A stretch of DNA of 8,895 nucleotides from Desulfobacteraceae bacterium (lineage in GTDB: Bacteria; Desulfobacterota; DSM-4660; Desulfatiglandales; HGW-15): assembly GCA_003819975.1 (NCBI GenBank), contig RPPU01000148.1, positions 1 through 8,895 of the forward strand. The letters are read 5' to 3'. A program made the position numbers and the translations under genes. Each line of letters starts with the position of its first letter. The stretch's first letter is position 1. Positions 1-6,984 of the stretch are shown here, one piece after another. The notes beneath the pieces are model-generated. The model did not search any database and was not told the DNA's origin. It saw only the letters and a list, made by a program, of their open reading frames with translations.

Positions 1-1
1 A

Positions 2-709
2 TATAAAGAAGAAGCCTTTAATCAGTTATTGGCCTTCAGCGGGTTCCCTGAACCTTTGCTTTCGGCTTCATCCCGCTTTCATCGTAAATGGCAGGATGAT
101 TATGTGGAAAGACTGGTTCAGGAGGACCTAAGGGATTTAACCCGGGTCCAGGAATTGGAAAATATCGTCACCCTGATGCAATTACTTCCTTCCAAGGTCT
201 CGGCGCCTCTGTCCGTCAATTCGCTGGCTGAGGATATGCATTTGAGCTTTTCCACCGTGGCAACCTATCTCAAGACCTTGGAATTGGGATTGCTTATCTT
301 TCGAATACCGCCTTACAGCAAGAAGATAAGCCGCTCTATCACCAAGGAACAGAAGATTTATTTTTTCGATTGGACAAGGTTGGATGATTCGGCCGCGCGC
401 TTTGAGAATTACGCGGCCGTTGAAATCAAGATCTTAACGGAGTTGTGGACCGATGCCGGTTTAAGCCGTTTTGCCGTGCACTTCATTCGGGATCGGGATG
501 GGAAGGAAACGGATTTCCTGATCCTGCGTGAAAACAAACCCTGGCTCTTGTTGGAAGCAAAGTTGAGCCGGACCGCCATCGATTATCATCATAAAAAAAA
601 CAGCGGTGTTTTGGGCGACATTCCGTTTGTACAGATTGTAAAAGAGGAAGGGGTTGCGGAAAAGCGCGAAAGACATTTTTATCAAATTTCCGCATCGCGG
701 TTCTTTTAA
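2..709 (+). CDS. DUF4143-type AAA ATPase, C-terminal part (5' truncated by window edge)
   Basis: The frame is open from base 2, so the gene starts outside the window; about 235 residues are visible where such proteins usually have about 380-420. The missing part should carry the Walker A/B ATPase. The visible part opens with the GFPEP segment and an RLVQEDLRDLTR stretch, both typical of the junction into DUF4143. A winged-helix-like segment follows at about visible residues 70-95 (SVNSLAEDMHLSFSTVATYL). The end has the layout of a degenerate PD-(D/E)XK fold: D at about visible residue 171 in GKETDFLI and ExK at about 185-187 in LLEAKLS. Family members are common, often solitary and poorly characterised; no specific substrate can be named. 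The next gene begins 6 bases after the stop, suggesting cotranscription. Family assignment is confident, cellular role unknown. Confidence 0.85.
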   Translation, partial: YKEEAFNQLLAFSGFPEPLLSASSRFHRKWQDDYVERLVQEDLRDLTRVQELENIVTLMQLLPSKVSAPLSVNSLAEDMHLSFSTVATYLKTLELGLLIFRIPPYSKKISRSITKEQKIYFFDWTRLDDSAARFENYAAVEIKILTELWTDAGLSRFAVHFIRDRDGKETDFLILRENKPWLLLEAKLSRTAIDYHHKKNSGVLGDIPFVQIVKEEGVAEKRERHFYQISASRFF

Positions 710-715
710 TCGACT

Positions 716-1219
716 ATGACGCTTCAATTAAAAATAACGGGAAAAGGGACGGAGCGGGCGATTCTTTTTACTGCTTGGCCGGCACTTATACTGACCCCGG
801 TCGCCCTGTTCATCGGACACCTGGGAACCCACTCGCTTAGTTGGATTCAAAACCAGGTCAGCACTTATGCGGTTCAAGCCCCGCATGACCATTGGATCAC
901 CGCTTCCATGTTGCTCTCAGCCCTGGTTTTGATCTGCATCGGCCTCTTGTTTCCGGCTCACCCTCTTTACGGTCAAAATTTTTGGAGCCGGATGACGGCA
1001 CTGGTGTTGGGCGCCGGCGCAGCCGGATTATTAATTATCGCCGGCTTTGAGGAAACCGCTCCCAACCTCAAACGGCTCCAAGCCGCCGGTTTTAACGCTG
1101 TCCGTCAACAGAGTTTTCATAAAGCAGCGCGCTTCTTTTTTGTGGTTGGGAATCGGTTTCGGATGCTTGCTCTTTTTACTGACAAAATCGTACCCATCCT
1201 CTGTAAAACAAATCCCTAA
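716..1219 (+). CDS. DUF998-like small integral membrane protein, apparently frameshifted near its end
   Basis: As written this encodes 167 residues with three hydrophobic segments at about 17-37, 61-80 and 92-111. The QVSTYAVQAPHDHW segment and a later FHKAA resemble the multi-helix DUF998 family, but the match is from memory and moderate. After F140 the reading becomes polar and unlike a membrane protein (VVGNRFRM...). Removing one T from the T6 run at 1136-1141 restores a fourth helix (FFLWLGIGFGCLLFLL), ends the frame at 1238 and gives a 173-residue protein. The intact gene is therefore probably 716-1238 with a +1 shift. This could be a sequencing error, a decayed gene or slippage at the T run. 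No good Shine-Dalgarno sequence precedes the ATG, so translation may be coupled to the ATPase gene ending at 709. Function unknown. Confidence 0.6.
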   Translation: MTLQLKITGKGTERAILFTAWPALILTPVALFIGHLGTHSLSWIQNQVSTYAVQAPHDHWITASMLLSALVLICIGLLFPAHPLYGQNFWSRMTALVLGAGAAGLLIIAGFEETAPNLKRLQAAGFNAVRQQSFHKAARFFFVVGNRFRMLALFTDKIVPILCKTNP

Positions 1220-1247
1220 AACGAAGCTTGGAATATAATCTTTATTA

Positions 1248-1276
1248 TTGACACACGCTATCGACTTTCTTATCAT
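1248..1276 (+). promoter_or_regulatory. Strong sigma70-type promoter for the Cys-rich secreted protein
   Basis: A perfect -35 box TTGACA (1248-1253) is followed by a 17-base spacer and a -10 box TATCAT (1271-1276, five of six consensus bases). The predicted start is near 1283, leaving a leader of about 85 bases before the ATG at 1368. The position, just after the frameshifted membrane gene, makes this the natural promoter of the Cys-rich gene and perhaps, by readthrough, of cardiolipin synthase. Confidence 0.75.
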
Positions 1277-1353
1277 TCTCTTTATAAAAGGCCCCCAGCC
1301 GAACAACCGGTTCCTAACAGCGCTTAAGATTCAATTGCCAAAAAATGAAACCC

Positions 1354-1359
1354 AGGAGG
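1354..1359 (+). promoter_or_regulatory. Ribosome binding site AGGAGG deciding the start at 1368
   Basis: A full AGGAGG lies 8 bases before the ATG at 1368. It rules out the longer reading from TTG at 1248, whose first codon is part of the -35 box and has no ribosome binding site. Confidence 0.85.
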
Positions 1360-1367
1360 AAAAAAAG

Positions 1368-1715
1368 ATGACGGTAAAATCAACATTATGGGCTCTGCTT
1401 TTATTTTTAGGTTTATTATTTTCTTCCGGTATAACCGCCGCGCAAGATTGCGAATATAGATATGGACAATGCATGGACGCCACTTATCGCGCCCTGGATA
1501 CCTGTCAGATACAAGCAGATAAAAGATACGACCAATGTGCAACCAGTTGCGCGGAACGACATGGAAACGACCCGACCGCATTACACGAATGCGAAAACAA
1601 CTGCCGGCAAAAGTTAACCGCCGCCCACGATTCATGTTATCAACAGTTGTTTTTTAGAATCAGCGTGTGCGAGGATTGGTATCATAACTGCTGCCGCAAA
1701 AGATATCCGTTCTAG
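1368..1715 (+). CDS. Secreted 115-residue Cys-rich protein with mirror-symmetric cysteine spacing, predicted disulfide-stapled helical hairpin
   Basis: The ATG follows a good AGGAGG and the N-terminus is a clear Sec signal peptide: Lys4, a hydrophobic core at about 7-19 and a likely cut after TAA at 23-25. The mature chain of about 90 residues has cysteines at 28, 35, 46, 57, 61, 75, 79, 90, 101, 108 and 109. The gaps between the first ten are 6-10-10-3-13-3-10-10-6 residues, an exact mirror about D68 in a GNDP turn. Offsets of 4, 7 and 11 place every cysteine on one helix face, so the simplest model is two antiparallel helices joined by five nested disulfides. The central C-x3-C ... C-x3-C resembles the twin CX3C of small Tim proteins and plant alpha-hairpinins; this is similarity of layout, not evidence of homology. 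The chain is rich in charged and Tyr residues and has no membrane anchor. It should be oxidised in the periplasm or outside the cell. I do not recognise a named family; function unknown. Confidence 0.85.
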   Translation: MTVKSTLWALLLFLGLLFSSGITAAQDCEYRYGQCMDATYRALDTCQIQADKRYDQCATSCAERHGNDPTALHECENNCRQKLTAAHDSCYQQLFFRISVCEDWYHNCCRKRYPF

Positions 1716-1724
1716 CGGATTTTT
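1705..1724 (+). terminator. Weak candidate intrinsic terminator overlapping the stop codon of the Cys-rich gene
   Basis: ATCCG (1705-1709) and CGGAT (1716-1720) form a 5-bp stem with a 6-base loop containing the TAG stop, followed by TTTT (1721-1724). The stem is short, so termination would be partial at best and readthrough into the cardiolipin synthase gene is plausible. Confidence 0.3.
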
Positions 1725-1846
1725 CCAGAAACGGCTTTACTTTCGGATGGGGGCTTTTTATCGAATACTTTTTTAAAAAACATGCCTTGAAATCACCCAG
1801 GCCCTTTTGTCCTGACGGATCAGGCCCGACAATCTCTGCGGCTCAG

Positions 1847-1853
1847 AAAGGAG
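1847..1853 (+). promoter_or_regulatory. Ribosome binding site AAAGGAG supporting a TTG start at 1860
   Basis: AAAGGAG ends 6 bases before TTG 1860-1862. No ATG or GTG lies suitably close, and starting here gives a cardiolipin synthase with a complete N-terminal membrane region. Confidence 0.75.
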
Positions 1854-1859
1854 TTTAAA

Positions 1860-3272
1860 TTGTCTTTACTGCAATGGCTGCATCGCCTCGAATGGCCTCT
1901 GCTGCTCAATTATCTGGGCGTTATCTTAGGCATTGTCTTCGCCTTGATCCTGATTCCCCGTATCCTGCGCCACAAACACTCACCCGCCGGCACCCTGGCC
2001 TGGATTTTGGCTGTTCTGCTTTTCCCCTATATTGCCGCGCCCCTGTATGCGCTGATCGGCGGCCGTAAAATTCAAAGTCTGGCCCGCCGCAAAAAACCGC
2101 TCCGCTTTGCCAAGACCCAATCCGAAACCTGCCCGACCGGCACCCATACCGTGGATGCGCTTTTGCAAACTTATGCCCTGCCGTCGGCCGCCAATGGCCA
2201 CCGCTTTTTCCTCCTGACCGGCCGGGAAGAGCGTTCGCAGACCTTGCTGGAATTGATCGACAGCGCCAGGCAACGCATCGATGTGCTCATGTATCTCTTT
2301 CGCACCGATGAAATCGGCCGGCAGGTGGTTGAACATTTGATCGCCAAGTCCCAAGCCGGCGTGCAGGTCCATTTACTCCTGGATAAAATGGGATCGCGTT
2401 CGGCTGCCCGGCGCTTTTTGGAGCCTCTGCTCCAAACCGGCGGAAAACTCGCCTTCTTTTTGCCGCAGATTTTCCGCAGCAATTTGCGCAATCACCGCAA
2501 AATGGTCATTGTGGACGAAAAGATCGTTATGGCCGGCGGCATTAATATCGGCAATGAATACCTCGGTTGGATCCGGCGCCGGCCGATTTGGGAAGACCTC
2601 GGGTTTGTGTTCGAAGGCCCGGCCGCAAGCGACTATGCCGAAGTCTTCCGCACCGACTGGGAATTCGCCTGCGGTGAAGCCATCCCGCCCCTGCGGCCCG
2701 AAAGCGCCCCGGCTGCATCAACGGAAACGGATCGATCGGGCCGCGTGCAGGCCGTCCCCTCGGGACCCGATGTGGAAGGCGATCCCCTGTACGACATTAT
2801 CATGACTTCCATTTTCACGGCTCGCGAACGGATCTGGATTGTGACCCCCTATTTCGTTCCCGACGACCCGCTCATGCAAGCCCTGCGCTTGGCCGCTCAC
2901 CGCTGCTTGGACATACGCATCCTCCTGCCCGAGAAATCGGATCATCGTCTGCCCGATTGGGCGCGCCTGCCCCTGTTGCGCGAGCTTCAGGCCGCCGGCG
3001 CGGTCGTGCACTTTTACTCGGCCGGCATGATGCATGCCAAGGCTTTTATCCGCGACCGCGACCTGGCGGTCGTGGGCTCAGCCAATTTCGACATGCGCAG
3101 TTTTTTTCTGAACTACGAAATGTCGCTTTGCCTTTATGATCCCGAACACATCCGAGGGCTGGAAACTTGGTTTCTCGATTTAATCCCCAAGACCGTTTCC
3201 AAACTCCCGGCTAAGCGCAAATACGACGATCTGTTCGAGGGCTTCCTGCGCATGATCGCGCCCTTGCTCTGA
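1860..3272 (+). CDS. cls: Cardiolipin synthase, PLD superfamily (ClsA-like)
   Basis: This enzyme makes cardiolipin at the inner membrane, classically from two phosphatidylglycerols with release of glycerol. The 470 residues match the usual bacterial length of about 480-510. Two N-terminal membrane helices lie at about 13-34 and 43-67, followed by a basic stretch (RRKKPLR). Both phospholipase D active-site motifs are intact: H212-x-K214-x4-D219 (NHRKMVIVD, followed by GGINIGNEY) and H392-x-K394-x4-D399 (MHAKAFIRD, followed by VGSANFDMRS). The linker at about 276-305 is rich in Pro, Ala and Ser. Translation starts at TTG. By eye the gene is clearly richer in G+C than the Cys-rich gene before it. 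No clear promoter was found in 1716-1859, so it may be read from the 1248-1276 promoter. Paralogues ClsA, ClsB and ClsC differ in substrate; the two N-terminal helices favour the ClsA type. Confidence 0.95.
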   Translation: MSLLQWLHRLEWPLLLNYLGVILGIVFALILIPRILRHKHSPAGTLAWILAVLLFPYIAAPLYALIGGRKIQSLARRKKPLRFAKTQSETCPTGTHTVDALLQTYALPSAANGHRFFLLTGREERSQTLLELIDSARQRIDVLMYLFRTDEIGRQVVEHLIAKSQAGVQVHLLLDKMGSRSAARRFLEPLLQTGGKLAFFLPQIFRSNLRNHRKMVIVDEKIVMAGGINIGNEYLGWIRRRPIWEDLGFVFEGPAASDYAEVFRTDWEFACGEAIPPLRPESAPAASTETDRSGRVQAVPSGPDVEGDPLYDIIMTSIFTARERIWIVTPYFVPDDPLMQALRLAAHRCLDIRILLPEKSDHRLPDWARLPLLRELQAAGAVVHFYSAGMMHAKAFIRDRDLAVVGSANFDMRSFFLNYEMSLCLYDPEHIRGLETWFLDLIPKTVSKLPAKRKYDDLFEGFLRMIAPLL

Positions 3273-3356
3273 AATTCGTTCGTAAACACGAAATCTCTAA
3301 AGTTTCGCCTGAGCTAACCGGTACAATTTGTTCATCATTCCCAAAATCGTTTAGAC

Positions 3357-3384
3357 TTGTTTAAGAAACCATTTATTTTATAAT
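3357..3384 (+). promoter_or_regulatory. Candidate sigma70-type promoter for the modular exported protein
   Basis: A perfect -10 box TATAAT (3379-3384) has a weak -35 box TTGTTT (3357-3362, three of six bases) at a 16-base spacing. The predicted start is near 3391, about 57 bases before the ATG at 3448. The surrounding AT-rich stretch fits a promoter; the poor -35 box lowers confidence. Confidence 0.5.
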
Positions 3385-3447
3385 TACGCGCGCTGATTAA
3401 ATGAACCTTTCTGGCCAAAAAACCGACGGTTCAAACAGGAGATAACT

Positions 3448-6312
3448 ATGCAAAGAAGAATCGTTCTTTTGGTCCTTTTAGTGGCTGTTTTATATTTTTC
3501 TTTCTTCACTCTTGGACAGGGCAATCCCGTGTGCCAGGCAAACCCCAGACAATCTCAACCCCAAGTTGTGCAACCCCAAACAGATCCGAGCCAACTCCAA
3601 AAAGTCCAAGCCGTGGCACGGCTGCTGCCTGATCTGGTCGTGGATCGAATTTGGTCCGACAGCCAGTGTCAAATCAATTTTCGCTTAAGAAATGCCGGCA
3701 GGGGTCCGATCCCGGAAACCGAATATCGCGCCAGCGTCACCCGTGTTCAATTCGGCGCTGAAATACGTGATTTCAATCAGGCCCAAACCGACCCTTCCGG
3801 CCTTTTAAAAAACGCCGGTGGTTCCGTTGATTTCAACACTCAAATCTCTCTGAAAACACCCCTAAGCGTAAAAGTCTTGGCCGATTTCACCCGCCGGATA
3901 CCGGAATCGGAATCAGGAGAAAGAAATAACGAGAAAACCGCGAGATTGCTGTCTCAGTGTCCCTCCCCAGTTAAGGTTCAACCCTACCAACGGAGTGTGG
4001 ATAAAGCTCAAACTCAATCCGGCGATGGGTCCAAAGGCAAGAGACTTCCCCAGGGAGACAAAAACAAAATTGCATCTTCATCGCGGACAGGTGAAGGAGT
4101 GAAAGCCGGAAAATCTAATACGCCATTGCAAAAGCGCACCATTTTTAAAAACCCTGTTCTCCTTGTCGGGGGACCCCACAGTACTGCCGATGGAATTAAA
4201 GTCACCAACCCGACTCAGAATACCGATATCCATTTGGATTTTAATCTTGTTATCATATGGGAAACGTTCGGGCCGGCCGCCGATACGCTTCAGTTCAGCA
4301 TCGAACTCTGGGATCCCAAAAAAGGGAAACTGGCCGCAAAAATAACACCGGACACCGGGGTTAGTTTTCCCATTAAACAGGCGAGCTATCAGTATACCTG
4401 GACTATCCCTCTCGATCTTCCTCTGGGACTTTACCGAGTCGCAATTAAAACCTTCGATAATCAGTATTACGCATTTAGTCCTGATATTAATGTCCTTCCT
4501 TCCAAAGCCAAAATTCCCCCAGGGACCGGAATCAAAGTCACTGCTCCGAAGGAAAAACAAATTCTGGCCATGGGAGATGATCGTCAAATTGAATGGAAAA
4601 ATCTGAAGGCTATCGCGGGGAACGACATTATTGAACTTCTTGATGCATATGGAAACTTAATAAGAAAAATTGATTCGAATGCCGCCGACTTAGGAGGAAC
4701 CAACAGCTATGGATGGAAGGTTCCGTCGGATGTGCCAAAAGGTATTTACAAGATAAAAATCAGCACCTCTGACGGCAAGTATTCCGGTTACAGCGGTGAT
4801 TTCGTCATCATCGATAAATTGATCCGCTTGACCTACCCTCCTAGTTTTGTCAATGAGGCCGCCCTAATGCCGCCAAAACAATTTGAAAAGGGAAAGAGTT
4901 ATACCATCAAATGGGAAGCCTATGGTCTCGGGAGTTCTAAATTCACGATAAACCTCGTTGATTTAAACGGCAAGAAACCACCGAAACAAATTGCGGTCGC
5001 TAATCCTGGCGCGACAAGTTATACCTGGACTGTTCCGACAAATAGTCCCGATGGCTCACATTTCCTTGAAGTCAGAGCTGCCCCGGACCTCGCGGATAGG
5101 GGGAGTGTCTGTATAGGCTTATGCCCCCTCATTATGGGTGGAATAAAAACGATTAAAGTGAAATCCCCTTCAAAGGGAACAGTATGGACGGTTGGAGATA
5201 ATGTCATAATCGCGTATGAAGCCCTTGGAGATATGGGGGATGCTTTGAATTTCTATCTTGTCCCAATGGCCGTTGGCGATATGACCAATATCCCTATTGG
5301 TACGGCCTTACGCGGCCTCGACAGCAAGCCGGGGAGCTACCCTTGGGCAGTCCCATCCGTCAAAAACGGGTACTATAAGATCAAGATCATCAGTCCCGAT
5401 AGTAAGGTTTCCGCGGAGAGCGAGCCTTTTGAGATTACGAACTCTTTTACGCAATTGCAAAAAAAGCCTCTTATTCAAGTGATCTCACCTTCGAAAAATA
5501 CCAAATGGTTTACGGAATCCTCCTATGCGATCCAATGGTCGGTAAGCGGACCGGTTGACCTGACGGCTCCAGCCATGGTCACGTTATTGGCTCCGAATGG
5601 TTTGGGTTACTCTTTGAGTATGCCGGCGATCAAGCTCGGTGCGAAAAGCTTCAACTGGAAGATCGCCTCCGATTCAACAACAACACAGTCCGGACAATAT
5701 CGGATCAAGATTTCGAGCAAGGAGGGAGATGCCTACAGCGAGCCCTTTACCCTTCTCTCGACAGGTCCTGCGCAACCGCCCAATTCGGGCGCCTTTAAGA
5801 TCCTATCCGTTAAAACATGGATGTACGGGCCTGATCCCAGCAAGCTCAGCGAGGTAGAGGTTACGGTTCAAGCCAATACGGATAAAGATTTTAGCATCGG
5901 CAATTATGGCCATCCTAATTGGGGATCATTATACCTACAATATAGCATTACGAACTGGTTACTCGATAAACAAACAAATCCTTTACAGTGGTACCTTCGC
6001 GGATTGATCACTCATTATGATACCTACTCATGTACGGGCGGATCTGGTTCCAAGTCTTTAGAATTTCCAATAGGCCTTATCAAAAAGGGGCAGATCTTTA
6101 AAGTTGTTGCCAAATTTGACCCTCCTCTGGGCGATATGCAAGGGGTAAAAACTTCCGGCAAGAGCTATTTTCCCGAACTGAATGTCGTGCTTTCCGGCTA
6201 TACCCTTTCAGGGGTGAGTAAAGATGAAAAGACGATCTTGATGAAGGGAGCCGATTTGGTCCCGGTTCCTCCTGGAGTGAAATTGGATATTCCATCCTAC
6301 ATGACGCAATAA
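3448..6312 (+). CDS. Large exported modular protein: CARDB-like domain plus five Kre9/KNH-like beta-sandwich repeats
   Basis: The ATG follows AGGAG (3437-3441) at good spacing. Residues 1-25 are a signal sequence (MQRR, then a hydrophobic run at 5-22); no lipobox is seen. Residues 61-171 look like a CARDB adhesion module (PDLVVDRIW, RLRNAGRGPIPE, then SGERNNEKTARLL), with C74 and C171 able to bracket it. A polar, basic linker covers about 172-235. Five modules of about 95-110 residues follow: 237-350, 361-456, 457-555, 566-665 and 674-771. Each has three recurring signatures: xIxW (or IAY) near its start, a SYxWxVP-like strand (YTWTIP 316-321, YGWKVP 421-426, YTWTVP 525-530, YPWAVP 631-636, FNWKIA 735-740) and a GxYxIKI-like closing strand. 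These match the bacterial form of the Kre9/KNH family (PF10342). Residues 782-954 form a separate domain I cannot assign. No sorting signal is seen at the C-terminus. Likely a surface or secreted scaffold or adhesin; the ligand is unknown. Confidence 0.85.
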   Translation: MQRRIVLLVLLVAVLYFSFFTLGQGNPVCQANPRQSQPQVVQPQTDPSQLQKVQAVARLLPDLVVDRIWSDSQCQINFRLRNAGRGPIPETEYRASVTRVQFGAEIRDFNQAQTDPSGLLKNAGGSVDFNTQISLKTPLSVKVLADFTRRIPESESGERNNEKTARLLSQCPSPVKVQPYQRSVDKAQTQSGDGSKGKRLPQGDKNKIASSSRTGEGVKAGKSNTPLQKRTIFKNPVLLVGGPHSTADGIKVTNPTQNTDIHLDFNLVIIWETFGPAADTLQFSIELWDPKKGKLAAKITPDTGVSFPIKQASYQYTWTIPLDLPLGLYRVAIKTFDNQYYAFSPDINVLPSKAKIPPGTGIKVTAPKEKQILAMGDDRQIEWKNLKAIAGNDIIELLDAYGNLIRKIDSNAADLGGTNSYGWKVPSDVPKGIYKIKISTSDGKYSGYSGDFVIIDKLIRLTYPPSFVNEAALMPPKQFEKGKSYTIKWEAYGLGSSKFTINLVDLNGKKPPKQIAVANPGATSYTWTVPTNSPDGSHFLEVRAAPDLADRGSVCIGLCPLIMGGIKTIKVKSPSKGTVWTVGDNVIIAYEALGDMGDALNFYLVPMAVGDMTNIPIGTALRGLDSKPGSYPWAVPSVKNGYYKIKIISPDSKVSAESEPFEITNSFTQLQKKPLIQVISPSKNTKWFTESSYAIQWSVSGPVDLTAPAMVTLLAPNGLGYSLSMPAIKLGAKSFNWKIASDSTTTQSGQYRIKISSKEGDAYSEPFTLLSTGPAQPPNSGAFKILSVKTWMYGPDPSKLSEVEVTVQANTDKDFSIGNYGHPNWGSLYLQYSITNWLLDKQTNPLQWYLRGLITHYDTYSCTGGSGSKSLEFPIGLIKKGQIFKVVAKFDPPLGDMQGVKTSGKSYFPELNVVLSGYTLSGVSKDEKTILMKGADLVPVPPGVKLDIPSYMTQ

Positions 6313-6341
6313 GTTCTAAAGCAGAAGGGGGTGGATAAACC

Positions 6342-6413
6342 ATGACTTCTTTGGCAAAGCGGGGCCGGCAGACCAGAATAACACTCAAAAGAGGAAGGAA
6401 CGAAAGTATATGA
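6342..6413 (+). CDS. Possible 23-residue basic leader peptide overlapping the next gene
   Basis: A short ORF begins at ATG 6342, 8 bases after AAGGGGGTG (6325-6333), which differs from a full anti-Shine-Dalgarno complement at one position and keeps a G-U pair there. It encodes a peptide with seven Lys/Arg and one acidic residue (MTSLAKRGRQ, then TRITLKRGRNESI). Its TGA at 6411-6413 overlaps the ATG at 6410 as ATGA, the classic arrangement for translational coupling. It lies 29 bases after the stop of the large exported protein. It could be a regulatory leader or a chance ORF; its length gives no protein-level support. Confidence 0.35.
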   Translation: MTSLAKRGRQTRITLKRGRNESI

Positions 6414-6733
6414 CCCCAAATATTCGTATCAGAGGTCTGGTTAAAGGGATTGTCGGTCTGGTCGTAATCGTTGGCCTGGTTTATGTGCTTTTCTGGTTGA
6501 ATGCCCGGGAATTTTCCTTCATCCGCTGGCTCGTTGTTTTGGTCGCCTTGCCCGGCGCTTATGGTTTGGCCGGTTTCATCGAATTCATTTCCGGGATCCC
6601 TTTCCGGGAGTTGTCCAAAAGATGGGCCGGATTGGCCGGCCGGCAGAGAGGCGTGCTCGGCGTCAGCATCGTCATTCTAGTGCTTGTCTTACTGATCGTC
6701 GTCATCAGCTTGTGGGATTTTATGGGGCTGTAA
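6410..6733 (+). CDS. Small membrane protein with three predicted helices, unknown family
   Basis: The 107 residues form three hydrophobic segments at about 9-30, 38-60 and 82-104, separated by basic loops (NAREFSFIRW and RELSKRWAGLAGRQRG). The positively charged second loop should be cytoplasmic. The start is supported by GAGGAAGG (6391-6398) and by the ATGA overlap with the short ORF ending at 6413. There is no catalytic motif. It follows the large exported protein by 97 bases with no terminator seen between, so the two are probably cotranscribed. No family recognised. Confidence 0.7.
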   Translation: MTPNIRIRGLVKGIVGLVVIVGLVYVLFWLNAREFSFIRWLVVLVALPGAYGLAGFIEFISGIPFRELSKRWAGLAGRQRGVLGVSIVILVLVLLIVVISLWDFMGL

Positions 6734-6773
6734 ATGTTTTATTGATCCTGAAAATCCAGGATCAAAAAAACAT
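6734..6773 (+). repeat. Long near-perfect inverted repeat directly after the stop codon
   Basis: Arms 6734-6750 and 6757-6773 (17 bases each) pair with one mismatch around a 6-base loop. The GATCCTG/CAGGATC core is GC-balanced, while the outer part pairs T-rich with A-rich sequence. There is no U-run after the stem on either strand, so it is not a standard terminator. It may protect the 3' end of the upstream mRNA or be part of a structured RNA. Confidence 0.7.
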
Positions 6774-6775
6774 GA

Positions 6776-6797
6776 ATTCCGGCAGAGTCGCCGGAAT
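6776..6797 (+). repeat. Second inverted repeat, 8-bp perfect stem
   Basis: ATTCCGGC (6776-6783) and GCCGGAAT (6790-6797) flank a 6-base loop. It sits two bases after the preceding inverted repeat, so the two would stack as adjacent hairpins in a + strand transcript. No U-run follows. Confidence 0.6.
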
Positions 6798-6841
6798 AAG
6801 CCCGTACGACGGTAAGTCGGTTCATTACTCGCTTTTCACTT

Positions 6842-6945
6842 ATCGACGATCCGGGATTTCTAAAAATACACTTTATCATCAACGGCCCTTGAGAATCGAA
6901 TCGTAAAATTCCAAACGGCTTATTTTTAGAAATTCCCAGGTCGAT
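6842..6945 (+). repeat. Third inverted repeat with long arms and a 52-base spacer
   Basis: Arms of about 25-27 bases lie at 6842-6868 and 6921-6945. The inner part is nearly perfect: GGGATTTCTAAAAATA (6853-6868) against TATTTTTAGAAATTCCC (6921-6937), one extra T. The outer TCGAC/GGTCGA part pairs imperfectly. The 52 bases between hold no gene. No coding sequence is seen across 6734-7005. Possible structured RNA or decayed small mobile element. Confidence 0.6.
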
Positions 6946-6984
6946 ATTTTGGAATAAGAAGCCTAACGGGTTGATTCTGAATTC

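Noticed and set aside
470..600. Stand-alone PD-(D/E)XK nuclease
   Set aside because: The D and ExK residues belong to the C-terminal domain of the DUF4143 protein, whose upstream segment is continuous with an ATPase outside the window; nuclease activity is not shown for the family.
1248..1367. In-frame N-terminal extension of the Cys-rich protein starting at TTG 1248
   Set aside because: The TTG is part of the -35 box TTGACA and lacks a ribosome binding site; the ATG at 1368 has AGGAGG and begins a signal peptide.
1980..3035. Several long opposite-strand and shifted-frame ORFs within the cardiolipin synthase gene
   Set aside because: They have no signals or recognisable families and are explained by the high G+C of the real gene, which has both HKD motifs intact.
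3273..3300. Terminator after cardiolipin synthase (TTCGT/ACGAA)
   Set aside because: The stem is 5 bp and AT-leaning, with no U-run after it.
3448..3540. Lipoprotein lipobox at C29 of the exported protein
   Set aside because: The residues before C29 are GNPV, which does not fit the [LVI][ASTVI][GAS]C pattern.
6734..6773. Intrinsic terminator at the strong inverted repeat
   Set aside because: On both strands the stem is followed by A-rich sequence and preceded by T-rich sequence, so no U-run follows it.
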